Part shown: positions 56,981 through 64,000 of the stretch, piece after piece
Layout: each line of letters starts with the position of its first letter
Position numbering within the stretch: the first letter of the stretch is position 1
Assembly (NCBI GenBank): GCA_900543915.1
Contig: UQTB01000006.1
Location: forward strand, 19,720-83,719
Source of the DNA: an uncultured Eubacteriales bacterium
Lineage (GTDB): Bacteria; Bacillota; Clostridia; Christensenellales; Borkfalkiaceae
Direction of reading: 5' to 3'
Length of the DNA stretch: 64,000 bases
Position numbers and translations under genes: made by a program
Notes under the pieces: generated by a model
What the model saw: the letters and a program-made list of their open reading frames with translations, nothing else
Told to the model about the DNA's origin: nothing
Database searches by the model: none

Positions 56981-57067
56981 GCCGCCGTGGTGAAATTGGC
57001 AGACGCGCTGGACTCAAAATCCTGTGGTAGCGATACCGTGTCGGTTCGACTCCGACCGGCGGCACCA
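56981..57067 (+). tRNA. tRNA-Leu (anticodon CAA)
   Basis: 87 nt including CCA. Acceptor GCCGCCG/CGGCGGC; D-arm TGGTGAAATTGGCAGACGC; anticodon loop CTCAAAA gives CAA; long variable arm; T-arm GTCGGTTCGACTCCGAC. The anticodon stem CTGGA/TCCTG has a T-T mismatch at its second pair, which is unusual but leaves the rest intact. Confidence 0.93.
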
Positions 57068-57072
57068 ATCTA

Positions 57073-57106
57073 AGAAACCCCGTTTGAAGCGGGGTTTCTC
57101 TTTTAT
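57073..57106 (+). terminator. Terminator of tRNA-Leu (CAA)
   Basis: Stem GAAACCCCG / CGGGGTTTC with 7-base loop and T-rich tail. Confidence 0.9.
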
Positions 57107-57459
57107 TTTTCCATGCGTGCGCTTTTCTCCCGCCGCTTCCCGGATGTCAAAAAGGGCTTTCTTCGGCGAAACCGACTTTGCGGATAATAGGTTTATCCTT
57201 TTTCAGGACAGCGATAAAGACCGTCAGCGCCGCGGGGCTGCCAGCTGCACGAGAAAAAGAGATTCAGGGCCAGCATTTCGCCCGGCAAGCGGATTTGCCC
57301 GCTTGCGTTCCGCGCCGTTCACATAAAGGGCGGCAAAGCCGTAATCTGCGCAAGATGCTCCGGCGCGCAAAGAGCGGGACGCGTTTTCTTTCATACCATA
57401 CAGCGCATATTATAACCGGAAGCGTCTCGGAAAATATCATTTTTCCCGGGCGGCCGGTC
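57107..57459. other. Gap with possible decayed coding sequence
   Basis: No intact gene. On the minus strand one frame reads SPAALTVFIAVLKKDKPIIR followed by KVGFAEESPF and a stop near 57148, which has the look of a protein C-terminus, but frames break repeatedly upstream. Possibly the eroded 3' end of a lost gene. Confidence 0.3.
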
Positions 57460-58728
57460 TTACTGGTCACGGCATTCTTTCGCCTGTACGGCACCGCTTT
57501 TTTCATCGGTGACGGGGCGGATTTCTCCAGCCTTTTGAAAGGCGACTTTCGCCAGGATTACGGCTATTATTTCGTTGATGATCGCCGCCGCGACAATGGT
57601 TCCCGAAATTACGGCGGCAAGAGAAGCGTCGATCGCGGTAAAAGTGTTTACGGCGATCCCCGTAAACACCAAAGAAACCCCGGAATGCGGCAGCAACGTA
57701 AAACCGAGCCATTTCGTGACGCGCGGATCGGCCTTCGTGATTTTTCCCCCCAAGTAAGCAAAGCCCACCTTGCCGACGGCTCTCGATAAAATATACACGG
57801 CGGTAAAAACGCCCGCTCCCGTAATCAGGCGGTAATCGAGCGGCAGACCCAGATTGACGATCACGATAACAAGCGAAAGCTGAAGAATCGGTGCGTACGG
57901 CTTCATCATTCCTTCCAGTTTCTGCCCGTCGATCAGATTGGCAACGGTTGCGGAAAAAGACATGCCGATCAGCAGATAATTCAGCAGGAACGATTGAAAA
58001 ACAAAATAATCCATTGCCGCGCCTGCCGCGATACAGCAGACCAGCCCCGCCAGAAAGACCGCAAAACACCCCGCGCCGTTTTTGATTTTCCTGAGAATCA
58101 CTCCCGCCGGCGCGCCGAATCCGATGCCGATGACAAACGGAAAAACGATCATTCCAACGGTGGAAAGAACAGATGCCGCCGGGCCGCCTTTCACCGCACC
58201 GATCACCGACATCGTCGTAAAAAACACGAGAATTCCGATCACATCGTCGATCGCCGCCAAAGGGATGAGCGTCTTTGTGACAGGGCCGTTCGTATGGTAT
58301 TCGTTTACGACCGAAAGCGCGGGGGCGGGCGCGGTTGCAAGCGCGATGCCTCCGAACACAAAGGCCAGATACACTGGGATTTCTGCAATCAGAAAGGTCA
58401 CAGCAAAGGCAAGCGTCACAAACAGAAACGTCCCCAATGCCTGTATGACCGTTATGCCCAGAATCTGTTTTCCAGACTGTGCGATCTTTTTAAAAATAAT
58501 TTCCCTGCCTATCATCACCCCCGCAAAGCACTCGAAAACTTTTACGAAGAGCTGATACCAAAGCGCGTCGGTGATTTCTGCAGACACGATCTGAACGAGA
58601 TTGGGACCGAACAGGATGCCCGTTAACAGCCATCCTAAAATAGCAGGCAATCTGATTTTTGAAATCAGCTTGCCGACGACAAATGCAATACATAAAATCG
58701 CAAACAGGCGCAACGCATTCACTGTCAT
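57460..58728 (-). CDS. Cation/proton antiporter (CPA2/NhaP-KefB-like)
   Basis: 422 residues, about 12 hydrophobic segments of the Na/H exchanger fold. Seen: LPAILGWLLTGILFGPNLVQ near 27, GIALATAPAPALSVVNEYHT near 125, and PLAAIDDVIGILVFFTTMSV near 155, where the paired Asp residues of the ion site lie. No TrkA-N or other cytosolic regulatory domain. Start overlaps the TetR stop by 4 bp, so the pair forms a regulated operon. Ion specificity unknown. Confidence 0.92.
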   Translation of the reverse strand: MTVNALRLFAILCIAFVVGKLISKIRLPAILGWLLTGILFGPNLVQIVSAEITDALWYQLFVKVFECFAGVMIGREIIFKKIAQSGKQILGITVIQALGTFLFVTLAFAVTFLIAEIPVYLAFVFGGIALATAPAPALSVVNEYHTNGPVTKTLIPLAAIDDVIGILVFFTTMSVIGAVKGGPAASVLSTVGMIVFPFVIGIGFGAPAGVILRKIKNGAGCFAVFLAGLVCCIAAGAAMDYFVFQSFLLNYLLIGMSFSATVANLIDGQKLEGMMKPYAPILQLSLVIVIVNLGLPLDYRLITGAGVFTAVYILSRAVGKVGFAYLGGKITKADPRVTKWLGFTLLPHSGVSLVFTGIAVNTFTAIDASLAAVISGTIVAAAIINEIIAVILAKVAFQKAGEIRPVTDEKSGAVQAKECRDQ

Positions 58729-59198
58729 AAGAGTCTCTCCAGTTTGGCGACGATCTGCGGCGTCAACGGATTCCCGTTCAGTTTTTCCAGCACGCCGTCT
58801 ATGATAAACAGCGTAGTCTCACGCTCCTCCGGCTGCAGCGTGCGCTGAAAAATCTTCCGAACTTCATAATGTTTTTCCGCCGCGCGCTTTTTGATCCCGT
58901 CGTTCAACGCGAATTTATTGAACAGCTCTTCGCGCACCATGCAATAGGAGCGATAGTATAATTGCAGCATTGCTGGAAAACGGTTTTCGCTTTCGGAAGC
59001 GATAAGCACGTTCAATTTCTGTTCGGTTTCGCCGTAAATTTTTTCGTACACGGCAACCGCCAGCTCCTCTTTGGTGGAGAAAAACTTGTAAACGGTCTTT
59101 TTGGATATTTTCAGTTCCCTTGCGATCGAATCAACGGAAAAACGCAACCCCTCTCTCTGCAGCCCACAGACCGAAACTTCTAAAATTTTATTTCTCAT
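58725..59198 (-). CDS. TetR-family regulator of the antiporter
   Basis: 157 residues, short for the family. HTH at about 15-50: LRFSVDSIARELKISKKTVYKFFSTKEELAVA (read in two parts). The ligand domain is small and helical. ATG at 59198 lies 3 bp from a perfect inverted repeat that sits against its promoter, so autorepression and joint control with the antiporter are likely. Confidence 0.88.
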   Translation of the reverse strand: MRNKILEVSVCGLQREGLRFSVDSIARELKISKKTVYKFFSTKEELAVAVYEKIYGETEQKLNVLIASESENRFPAMLQLYYRSYCMVREELFNKFALNDGIKKRAAEKHYEVRKIFQRTLQPEERETTLFIIDGVLEKLNGNPLTPQIVAKLERLL

Positions 59199-59200
59199 AT

Positions 59201-59259
59201 TGGAAACGAACCTTTGTTTATTTTGTTTCCATTATACCTCGTTCTGTTCAAATAGGCAA
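59201..59259 (-). promoter_or_regulatory. Promoter and inverted-repeat operator of the tetR-antiporter operon
   Basis: Minus-strand promoter TTGCCT (59254-59259), 17 bp, TATAAT (59231-59236). Immediately downstream is TGGAAAC-N17-GTTTCCA (59201-59207 and 59225-59231), a perfect 7-bp inverted repeat covering the transcription start and leader. Confidence 0.75.
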
Positions 59260-59446
59260 ACAAATCGCAGCCATAAAAGAAAAAACGCGTCGTGCGCGCA
59301 GTCAGCTTACCGATACCGGCCGTATTATCCCATTTAAATCCCCCTGCGGATTTCTCCCGCGTTCCGGCTGCCCGGTGAATGCTGATCCGCCTTCTTCCTT
59401 AAAACGGCTCTGTTATCTGCCCGAAGTTTCTCCGCTTCGTGCAGAT

Positions 59447-59480
59447 AAAAACCCCCGGAAGATCCGGGGGTTTTTGTTTT
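59447..59480 (-). terminator. Terminator of the PTPS-like gene
   Basis: Stem AAACCCCCGGA / TCCGGGGGTTT with 3-base loop and T-runs on both strands, 37 bp after the stop at 59517. Confidence 0.88.
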
Positions 59481-59516
59481 ACGCTCACAGCCGCCCTTTT
59501 ACGCGCGCCGTTTTGA

Positions 59517-60080
59517 CTACTTTCGATAGCCGCACTTCGGGCACACGCCCTTTTCGTTCAGCGCGATGCCGCAGAGCGGGCAGCGCGCGACGGTTCCCTT
59601 TGCTTCAAAGTCCGCGGTCGCGGCGTTGACGCCGCTCGTAAACGTCAGTTTGACGATGTTGAGTTTCTCTTTCAGCAGGTCGTAGACGATCTTGATCATG
59701 CCCTCCACCGTCATGGTTTCCTTCGTCACGACGAGGCGGCAATCGGGATACGCGGTCGCAAGAGCGGTCTGAAACGCAGGGCCCTTCATGACGTTGTTGG
59801 GCGCGCCGTTTCTGATGCCCTGCTTTTCATAGACGTCGAGAATCGCAGGGAGAAGGGGATCGTCCTCCCACAGGATAAGGGCGTGGTCAAAATTTTTCAG
59901 AACGGACCAAGCCGTCTTCTGAATTTCATTGCAGGGAAACACCATGTTGACGCCCGGCTCCACGGTATCCTCCACCTCGATGGTCAGTACGCCGGTATGG
60001 CCGTGCAGGTACTGCGCTTCCCCTTTGAATCCGTAAAATCTGTGCGCATATTGCAAATCCAGTTTCGTGATACTTCTCAT
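59517..60080 (-). CDS. PTPS/QueD-superfamily protein with zinc-ribbon tail
   Basis: 187 residues. Seen: the zinc-binding YAHRFYGFKGEAQYLHGHTG near 11-30, as in 6-pyruvoyl-tetrahydropterin synthase/QueD; and a C-terminal zinc ribbon CPLCGIALNEKGVCPKCGY. The catalytic Cys that normally sits four residues before the HGH is Ala here (AQYLHGH), so standard QueD chemistry is doubtful. No queuosine or folate genes are adjacent. It follows a Crp/Fnr regulator gene on the same strand by 85 bp. Enzyme class likely, substrate unknown. Confidence 0.8.
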   Translation of the reverse strand: MRSITKLDLQYAHRFYGFKGEAQYLHGHTGVLTIEVEDTVEPGVNMVFPCNEIQKTAWSVLKNFDHALILWEDDPLLPAILDVYEKQGIRNGAPNNVMKGPAFQTALATAYPDCRLVVTKETMTVEGMIKIVYDLLKEKLNIVKLTFTSGVNAATADFEAKGTVARCPLCGIALNEKGVCPKCGYRK

Positions 60081-60165
60081 AACAGTCCTCCTTTTAAACT
60101 TGATGGGCTGATGATATCATTTTTTTTGCAATTTGTCTGTGACTAAGTCACGTTCCGCAAAGCCG

Positions 60166-60831
60166 TCACGAATACGCGATTTGCTTCAGCCGCTCTTTGT
60201 CGAGAATCCTGACGCCCTTCCGCCCCGCTTCCACGATCTGTTCGCCGGCGAAATATTTCAGAACGCGGGAAACCACTTCCCGCGCGGAGTTCATGTACTT
60301 GGCGATCTGCTCCTGCGTGAGGGGGATCAGCTCGCTCTCCGTGCGCATCATCTCGTTCCAGAGAAAGACGGCGAGCCTTCTGTCCGTCTTCATAAAAAGG
60401 ATCTGCTGCATGACCCACATGACCTCCGAAAAGCGATCCAGCGCGGTCTCGCAGGCAAACACTTTCAGTTTGAGATTCTGTTCCGCAGCCTGCGAGAACG
60501 CCGCGCCGCCGATTTGATAGCATACGCTGGGCTCCTCCGCGTCCACGAATACGTCAAACATGATCGTCCGCAGCACGCACGGCGCGGAAAGGACGCAGAC
60601 GTCCCCCGCATACAGCCGGTACAGCGTCACATCGCGCCCCTCGTCCGAAAGCAGATAGACGCGCACGCACCCGCTCCTGATAAAGATCACGCCCGTGCAC
60701 TCGCCGTTCTGATGGATGTGTTCCCCCTTTCCGTAACGGTGAACGGTTGTCTCCCGGCTGATCTTAGCTCTCTCTTCCTCGGACAGATCTTTCCAGAACG
60801 GGAGCGCATTCCCCTCGAATTCTCCTTTCAC
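60166..60831 (-). CDS. Crp/Fnr-family transcriptional regulator
   Basis: 222 residues from GTG at 60831, which has GGAGGA just upstream; longer frames lack a ribosome site. Cyclic-nucleotide-like beta-roll (HRYGKGEHIHQNGECTGVIF, SGCVRVYLLSDEGRDVTLY) and C-terminal HTH_Crp (LTQEQIAKYMNSAREVVSRV). Seven Cys in the sensor domain but not in the FNR N-terminal cluster arrangement. Its leader carries a terminator-like hairpin between promoter and gene. Confidence 0.9.
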   Translation of the reverse strand: MKGEFEGNALPFWKDLSEEERAKISRETTVHRYGKGEHIHQNGECTGVIFIRSGCVRVYLLSDEGRDVTLYRLYAGDVCVLSAPCVLRTIMFDVFVDAEEPSVCYQIGGAAFSQAAEQNLKLKVFACETALDRFSEVMWVMQQILFMKTDRRLAVFLWNEMMRTESELIPLTQEQIAKYMNSAREVVSRVLKYFAGEQIVEAGRKGVRILDKERLKQIAYS

Positions 60832-60888
60832 GATTCCTCCTCTCCGCTCTCCCGCTCGGGAGGCGCATTCCGCACCGGGCGGCACGAC

Positions 60889-60912
60889 GAAAAAAAAGCA
60901 GCGAACGCCGCT
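60889..60912 (-). terminator. Terminator-like hairpin in the crp/fnr leader
   Basis: Minus strand AGCGGC-GTTC-GCTGCT followed by eight T, about 50 bp downstream of the promoter and 58 bp before the GTG. It could stop transcription before the gene unless antiterminated. Confidence 0.55.
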
Positions 60913-60963
60913 CTTTTTTCACTCTCTTATTCCCTGAAGCATACGATGCCTGCTGACGAAAAA

Positions 60964-60992
60964 ATTATATCATATTTTTCCCCGGACTGCAA
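60964..60992 (-). promoter_or_regulatory. Promoter of the Crp/Fnr-type gene
   Basis: Minus strand TTGCAG (60987-60992), 17 bp, TATAAT (60964-60969). Confidence 0.75.
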
Positions 60993-61042
60993 TCGTTTTG
61001 GGAAAAAATTGTAATATTTTCACAAGAAAACAGTTCTTTTTT

Positions 61043-62092
61043 TCAATTCTCGGCCAATCGGATCTTCAAAAGCGGCGGGCGGCAGTAATTATCCCCGGTC
61101 GCCAGTACGCAGAATCCCGTTTCCGCCGCCGGGATGATCGCCAGCCCGAAATCCTGCGCGTCCCGGATCCGCAACTGATCCCGGATCAGGGCGCCGACGT
61201 TGAACGCCAGAAATTTCCCCCGCCAAACCGGAGGCGGCAGCGCCGCTCCTTCCTCCGGGCGATGGTTCCAGGTCGTATCGAAACTGCACCACGGGCCGTT
61301 CAGCCGCCGGGCGGCGAGCGCGCCCGCACCGTAAAAGACGGGAAGATACAGCCATGCCTCTTCCACGAGATATCCCTTTAGATCTTCAAACGCGGCGGCG
61401 GAGAAGCGCAGATACAGCCGCTGTTCGCCGAGCGCCTCGGTCCTGCCGCAGAACGCCGTCCCGCCGAAGGCGTTGTTGCGGTCGGGATAGCGCGAACAGA
61501 CGGTGGTATCGAGCATCAGCTTGGGCGCATACAGGTTGATTTCGCACAAAATCTCATCCGCGTCCGCGCACCGCGTTTCGATCAGGACGATCCCGTCCGG
61601 CGCCGCCGTCTCGGTCAGAGAGAGCGGGACATACCCGTCCGGCGATCTGCCGAACAGCCCGCTCACCGTCAGAAAGGGCACGAAGCGCTCGCGCATCCAC
61701 GTGATGCAGGCGCCGTTTGCGGAAACTTCCGTAGCTTCTTTCGTGCGCACGGAAAACCGCAGCTGATCCCCTCTTTTCAGGACGGTCACGCCGTTGACCG
61801 ACGGGAACAGGGAGACGCCCTCTTCCAGCGATATTTCCGCGGCGCCGCAGGCGTTTTCCAGCCGCACCCCGGCGGGGGTTTCCGAGACCGCTGCGTCGCA
61901 GCCGGAACAGACGGCGCGGCCGTCCTTTTCCCGCCAGCGGCGCGAGAGGAGCGTTTTCTTTTCCGTAAACAGCGGAAGGCTGCAGCAGTACGCCGTGAGC
62001 CCCGCTCCGCCGCGGAAGAGGGCGCGGTAAGGGTTTCCGCCGTAACGGATCCGTTCCCTTTCCCCCTCTTCCATGATCTGAAACAACTCCAT
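61043..62092 (-). CDS. Hypothetical protein with DNRLRE-like C-terminus
   Basis: 349 residues, no signal peptide. Not recognised over most of its length; N-terminal two thirds are beta-rich with several Cys. The C-terminal 150 residues (QRLYLRFSAAAFEDLKGYLV, EAWLYLPVFYGAG, CSFDTTWNHRPEEG, DAQDFGLAIIPA) follow the DNRLRE pattern found in extracellular structural proteins. It is last in a run with a nitroreductase, a carrier protein and an adenylating enzyme, 10 bp after the nitroreductase stop, so a shared role is possible. Confidence 0.65.
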   Translation of the reverse strand: MELFQIMEEGERERIRYGGNPYRALFRGGAGLTAYCCSLPLFTEKKTLLSRRWREKDGRAVCSGCDAAVSETPAGVRLENACGAAEISLEEGVSLFPSVNGVTVLKRGDQLRFSVRTKEATEVSANGACITWMRERFVPFLTVSGLFGRSPDGYVPLSLTETAAPDGIVLIETRCADADEILCEINLYAPKLMLDTTVCSRYPDRNNAFGGTAFCGRTEALGEQRLYLRFSAAAFEDLKGYLVEEAWLYLPVFYGAGALAARRLNGPWCSFDTTWNHRPEEGAALPPPVWRGKFLAFNVGALIRDQLRIRDAQDFGLAIIPAAETGFCVLATGDNYCRPPLLKIRLAEN

Positions 62093-62102
62093 GTTTTCTC
62101 CT

Positions 62103-62609
62103 CTAATCGAATGACAGCAGGCATTCTTCCGGCTTCTTTTTATAAACGCCGTAGGGCACTTCGCCCGGTTCTCCCAAAAACACGGCAGCCATCAGGTCGT
62201 AGCGGTCGGACAGCCCGAGCAGCCCTTTCACCGCGCCGTCCCGGTTCAGAATCTCCCCCACCCAGCAGGCTCCGATCCCGAGATCGGTTGCGCGGAGCAG
62301 CATATTTTCGATGCACGCGCCGATAGCCTGGCAGTCCTTGACGTAATGATAGCTCTCCGCCTTGTCGAGAAAGACCAGCACGAGGCAGTCCGCCCGCTCC
62401 GCAAAGGCGCGGTAAACCGTCAGCGCCGCGATCTCCGCGAATCGCGCTCTGTTTTCCTGTACGACGGCAAACCGCCAGGGCTGCCCGTTCTTTCCGCTCG
62501 GCGCGAGCGTGCCCGCCCGCAAGATCTCGAGCACGGTTTCCCGCGCGATTCTGCCCTCGCGGTAAGCCCTGACCGAACGCCGTTTTCCGATTGCCTCTAA
62601 CAGTTCCAT
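62103..62609 (-). CDS. Nitroreductase-family flavoprotein
   Basis: 168 residues. Seen: AIGKRRSVRAYREG near 6-19 (FMN phosphate-binding RRSVR), APSGKNGQPWRFAVVQ near 36-51, and GIGACWVGEILNRDGAVKGL near 111. Family enzymes reduce or, within biosynthetic clusters, dehydrogenate substrates such as carrier-bound thiazolines or amino acids. Its start overlaps the end of the carrier-protein gene by 13 bp, so it is coupled to it. Confidence 0.92.
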   Translation of the reverse strand: MELLEAIGKRRSVRAYREGRIARETVLEILRAGTLAPSGKNGQPWRFAVVQENRARFAEIAALTVYRAFAERADCLVLVFLDKAESYHYVKDCQAIGACIENMLLRATDLGIGACWVGEILNRDGAVKGLLGLSDRYDLMAAVFLGEPGEVPYGVYKKKPEECLLSFD

Positions 62610-62836
62610 GATAATTCCTCCGTTTTTTCCGCCGCCCGCGCGAAGTCTGCGATGGTGCCTGCGCCGTCCACGTTCAGCGCGTCGTCGCCGAATTCGATCC
62701 CGTATGCCTCCTCCAGTTCCACGAGGAGCTGGATAAAGGTCACGCTGTCTATTCCCGCTTCGCGGAAGGTCTGATCCGCCTGCGCCTGCCCGCCGCCTGT
62801 CAGCTCGCAGATCCGTTCCAATATTTTTTTCAGCAT
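62597..62836 (-). CDS. Acyl/peptidyl carrier protein
   Basis: 79 residues. The phosphopantetheine site is in FREAGIDSVTFIQLLVELEE (Ser of GIDS, where most ACPs have DSL), followed by the helix EEAYGIEFGDDAL. Distinct from a housekeeping AcpP by context: it overlaps the adenylating-enzyme gene by 7 bp on one side and the nitroreductase by 13 bp on the other, implying a stand-alone A-T pair. Confidence 0.9.
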   Translation of the reverse strand: MLKKILERICELTGGGQAQADQTFREAGIDSVTFIQLLVELEEAYGIEFGDDALNVDGAGTIADFARAAEKTEELSWNC

Positions 62837-64000
62837 TTCCGCACCCGCTTTCCGCCCGGAGAAACGGGCAGATCTTCCGCGCGGCGGACCGCGTCCGGCA
62901 TGAGATACGTCGCCAGCCGCTCCGCCAAAAACGCCCGCACTTTGCCCGGCAGCACTTCTCCCTGAAAAAAGAGCGTTATTTTCTGTCCCTTGGTTTCGTC
63001 CGCTTCTCCGCAGACGGCGCATGCCCGCACGCCCGGGCAGGCCGAAGCGGCTTCCTCGATCTCTTCGGGAAGGATGTTGACGCCGCAGCGGATCAGCATG
63101 CCGTCCTTTCTGCCGAGAATATAGAGGTAACCGCCCGCATCCTGCCGGACGAGGTCGCCCGTCTTCAGCCATCCGCCCTCGATCTTTGCCGCCGTCGCGG
63201 CGGGATCGCCGAAATACCCCTTCATCACGCACGGTGAGCGGAGCAAAAGTTCCCCGTCGTCCGCAATCCGCCCCTCCACGCCCGGCAGAAGCCGACCGAC
63301 GCTCCCCGCACGGCTCAAAAATTCCTCCGGCGGCAATGCGGACGCGCGCGGCGCATGCTCGGTGAGTCCGTAAACGTGGTAAAACCGCACGCCGGGAAAG
63401 GCCGCGGCGATTTTCTGCGCCGTCTCCGGGAACAGCCGCTCGCCGCTGATCGCGCAGCGTTTCAGCCCGCACGGTTTCCCGCGGGAAACGGCCGCGAGAT
63501 GCGCAAACAGGGTCGGCGTGCCGCAGAGGACGGAAACCGAACGCGCCTCGATCTCCCGCCGCAGGCGCGACGGCTGAAACGCCTCTTCGTAAAAGGAAAG
63601 ACAGGCGCCGCGGCAGAGCCCGTAGAGAAGCTCTCCCGTGAGCACGGCGGCATGGACGAGCGGGCGGGCGATGAGCAGCCGTTCCCCCGCTTCCAGCGGG
63701 AAATAGCGCTCGATCATCCTGAGGTTCTCCAAAATATTTTCATCCGTCAGCATCACGCCCTTCGGATCGCCGCTCGTCCCGCTGGTGAACAGCACGAAGG
63801 CGAGATCGGGACAGCGCTCTCCGCCCTCCGCGATCCGCCGCCAGACCGCCTCGAATCGCTTTGCGCCGTAAGCGAGATCCAGCGGAACAGCCGCGTTGCC
63901 CGAAGCGAGCACCGCCAGAATTTCGACCGCCTGTTCCCGCCGCAGATGCCGGGCGACGGGGATCAGCCTGCCGCTTCCGCCGCAGGTCTTTGCGCGCGCC
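62830..64000 (-). CDS. AMP-dependent ligase (adenylation enzyme), 5' end outside window
   Basis: At least 389 residues; the frame is open to the window edge, so the N-terminus is missing. Seen: A3-type FTSGTSGDPKGVMLT, A5-type YHVYGLTEHAPRAS, A7/A8 TGDLVRQDAGGYLYILGRKD followed by MLIRCGVNILPEEIE, and the C-terminal catalytic Lys in SPGGKRVRK. It activates a carboxylic acid as acyl-AMP for transfer to the adjacent carrier protein. Substrate (amino acid or fatty acid) cannot be read by eye. Confidence 0.9.
   Translation of the reverse strand, partial: ARAKTCGGSGRLIPVARHLRREQAVEILAVLASGNAAVPLDLAYGAKRFEAVWRRIAEGGERCPDLAFVLFTSGTSGDPKGVMLTDENILENLRMIERYFPLEAGERLLIARPLVHAAVLTGELLYGLCRGACLSFYEEAFQPSRLRREIEARSVSVLCGTPTLFAHLAAVSRGKPCGLKRCAISGERLFPETAQKIAAAFPGVRFYHVYGLTEHAPRASALPPEEFLSRAGSVGRLLPGVEGRIADDGELLLRSPCVMKGYFGDPAATAAKIEGGWLKTGDLVRQDAGGYLYILGRKDGMLIRCGVNILPEEIEEAASACPGVRACAVCGEADETKGQKITLFFQGEVLPGKVRAFLAERLATYLMPDAVRRAEDLPVSPGGKRVRKC

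Noticed and set aside
57178..57789. Plus-strand frame opposite the antiporter 3' end
   Set aside because: Antisense to the conserved C-terminus of the antiporter, no start signals and no family resemblance.

Overview
The window looks like chromosomal DNA of a spore-forming Bacillota (Firmicutes), most likely an uncultured or gut-type member of Clostridia with fairly high GC. Reasons: a complete GerA-type spore germination operon, sigma-A-like promoters (TTGACA, 17 bp, TATAAT) repeated throughout, strong GGAGG ribosome sites, a Firmicutes-type DinR/LexA box in front of uvrBA, LplB/YtcP-type sugar ABC permeases, an archaeal-type aspartyl-tRNA synthetase, and mobile-element genes of the PcfK/PcfJ kind. 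No rRNA genes and no CRISPR array are present. The exact taxon cannot be settled by reading alone.

Layout. 0-2.7 kb: amino-acid ABC importer (minus strand). 2.9-7.3 kb: small membrane protein, then gerA-type A, B and C genes coupled by ATGA overlaps. 7.6-10.4 kb: AT-rich zinc-ribbon gene, NAD-dependent epimerase, HAD phosphatase with an apparently leaderless promoter, small membrane protein. 10.4-13.4 kb: a promoter/terminator pair without an ORF, an amidase-like protein that has lost a zinc ligand, and a DUF4886 lipoprotein. 13.4-16.5 kb: pflB-pflA behind a ZTP riboswitch. 16.6-26.4 kb: LacI-type regulator, its operator (two copies), and a seven-gene glycan/nucleoside operon (two permeases, binding protein, nucleoside hydrolase, large secreted protein, two paralogous beta-propeller-like lipoproteins).

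26.4-30.9 kb is an accessory island ending at a tRNA-Ser whose 3' end is duplicated as a 21-bp direct repeat. It holds hairpin-ended repeats, truncated genes, PcfJ, a PcfK/AcrIIA9-like domain fused to MutS domain I, a DUF6809 gene and a chimeric reading frame made of a phage-tail fragment and a CadD fragment. 31-38.3 kb is core again: YitT, then an alarmone synthetase-MarR-heterodimeric ABC exporter operon with every junction an ATGA overlap, and aspS. 38.4-45.2 kb: a lone phage baseplate-like gene, dispersed repeats, a compact regulon of one HTH repressor and two small paralogues sharing a TATGCG-N4-CGCATA operator, a DUF1836 regulator divergent from an SGNH hydrolase, and two DegV genes.

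45.2-64 kb: uvrB-uvrA behind two membrane-anchored winged-helix-like paralogues and an SOS box, HdeD-like protein, an AT-rich HTH pair, tRNA-Leu, polA-coaE-lytic transglycosylase, a second tRNA-Leu, a TetR-controlled cation/proton antiporter, a Crp/Fnr regulator followed by a PTPS-like protein, and finally an adenylating enzyme-carrier protein-nitroreductase cluster that runs off the right edge.
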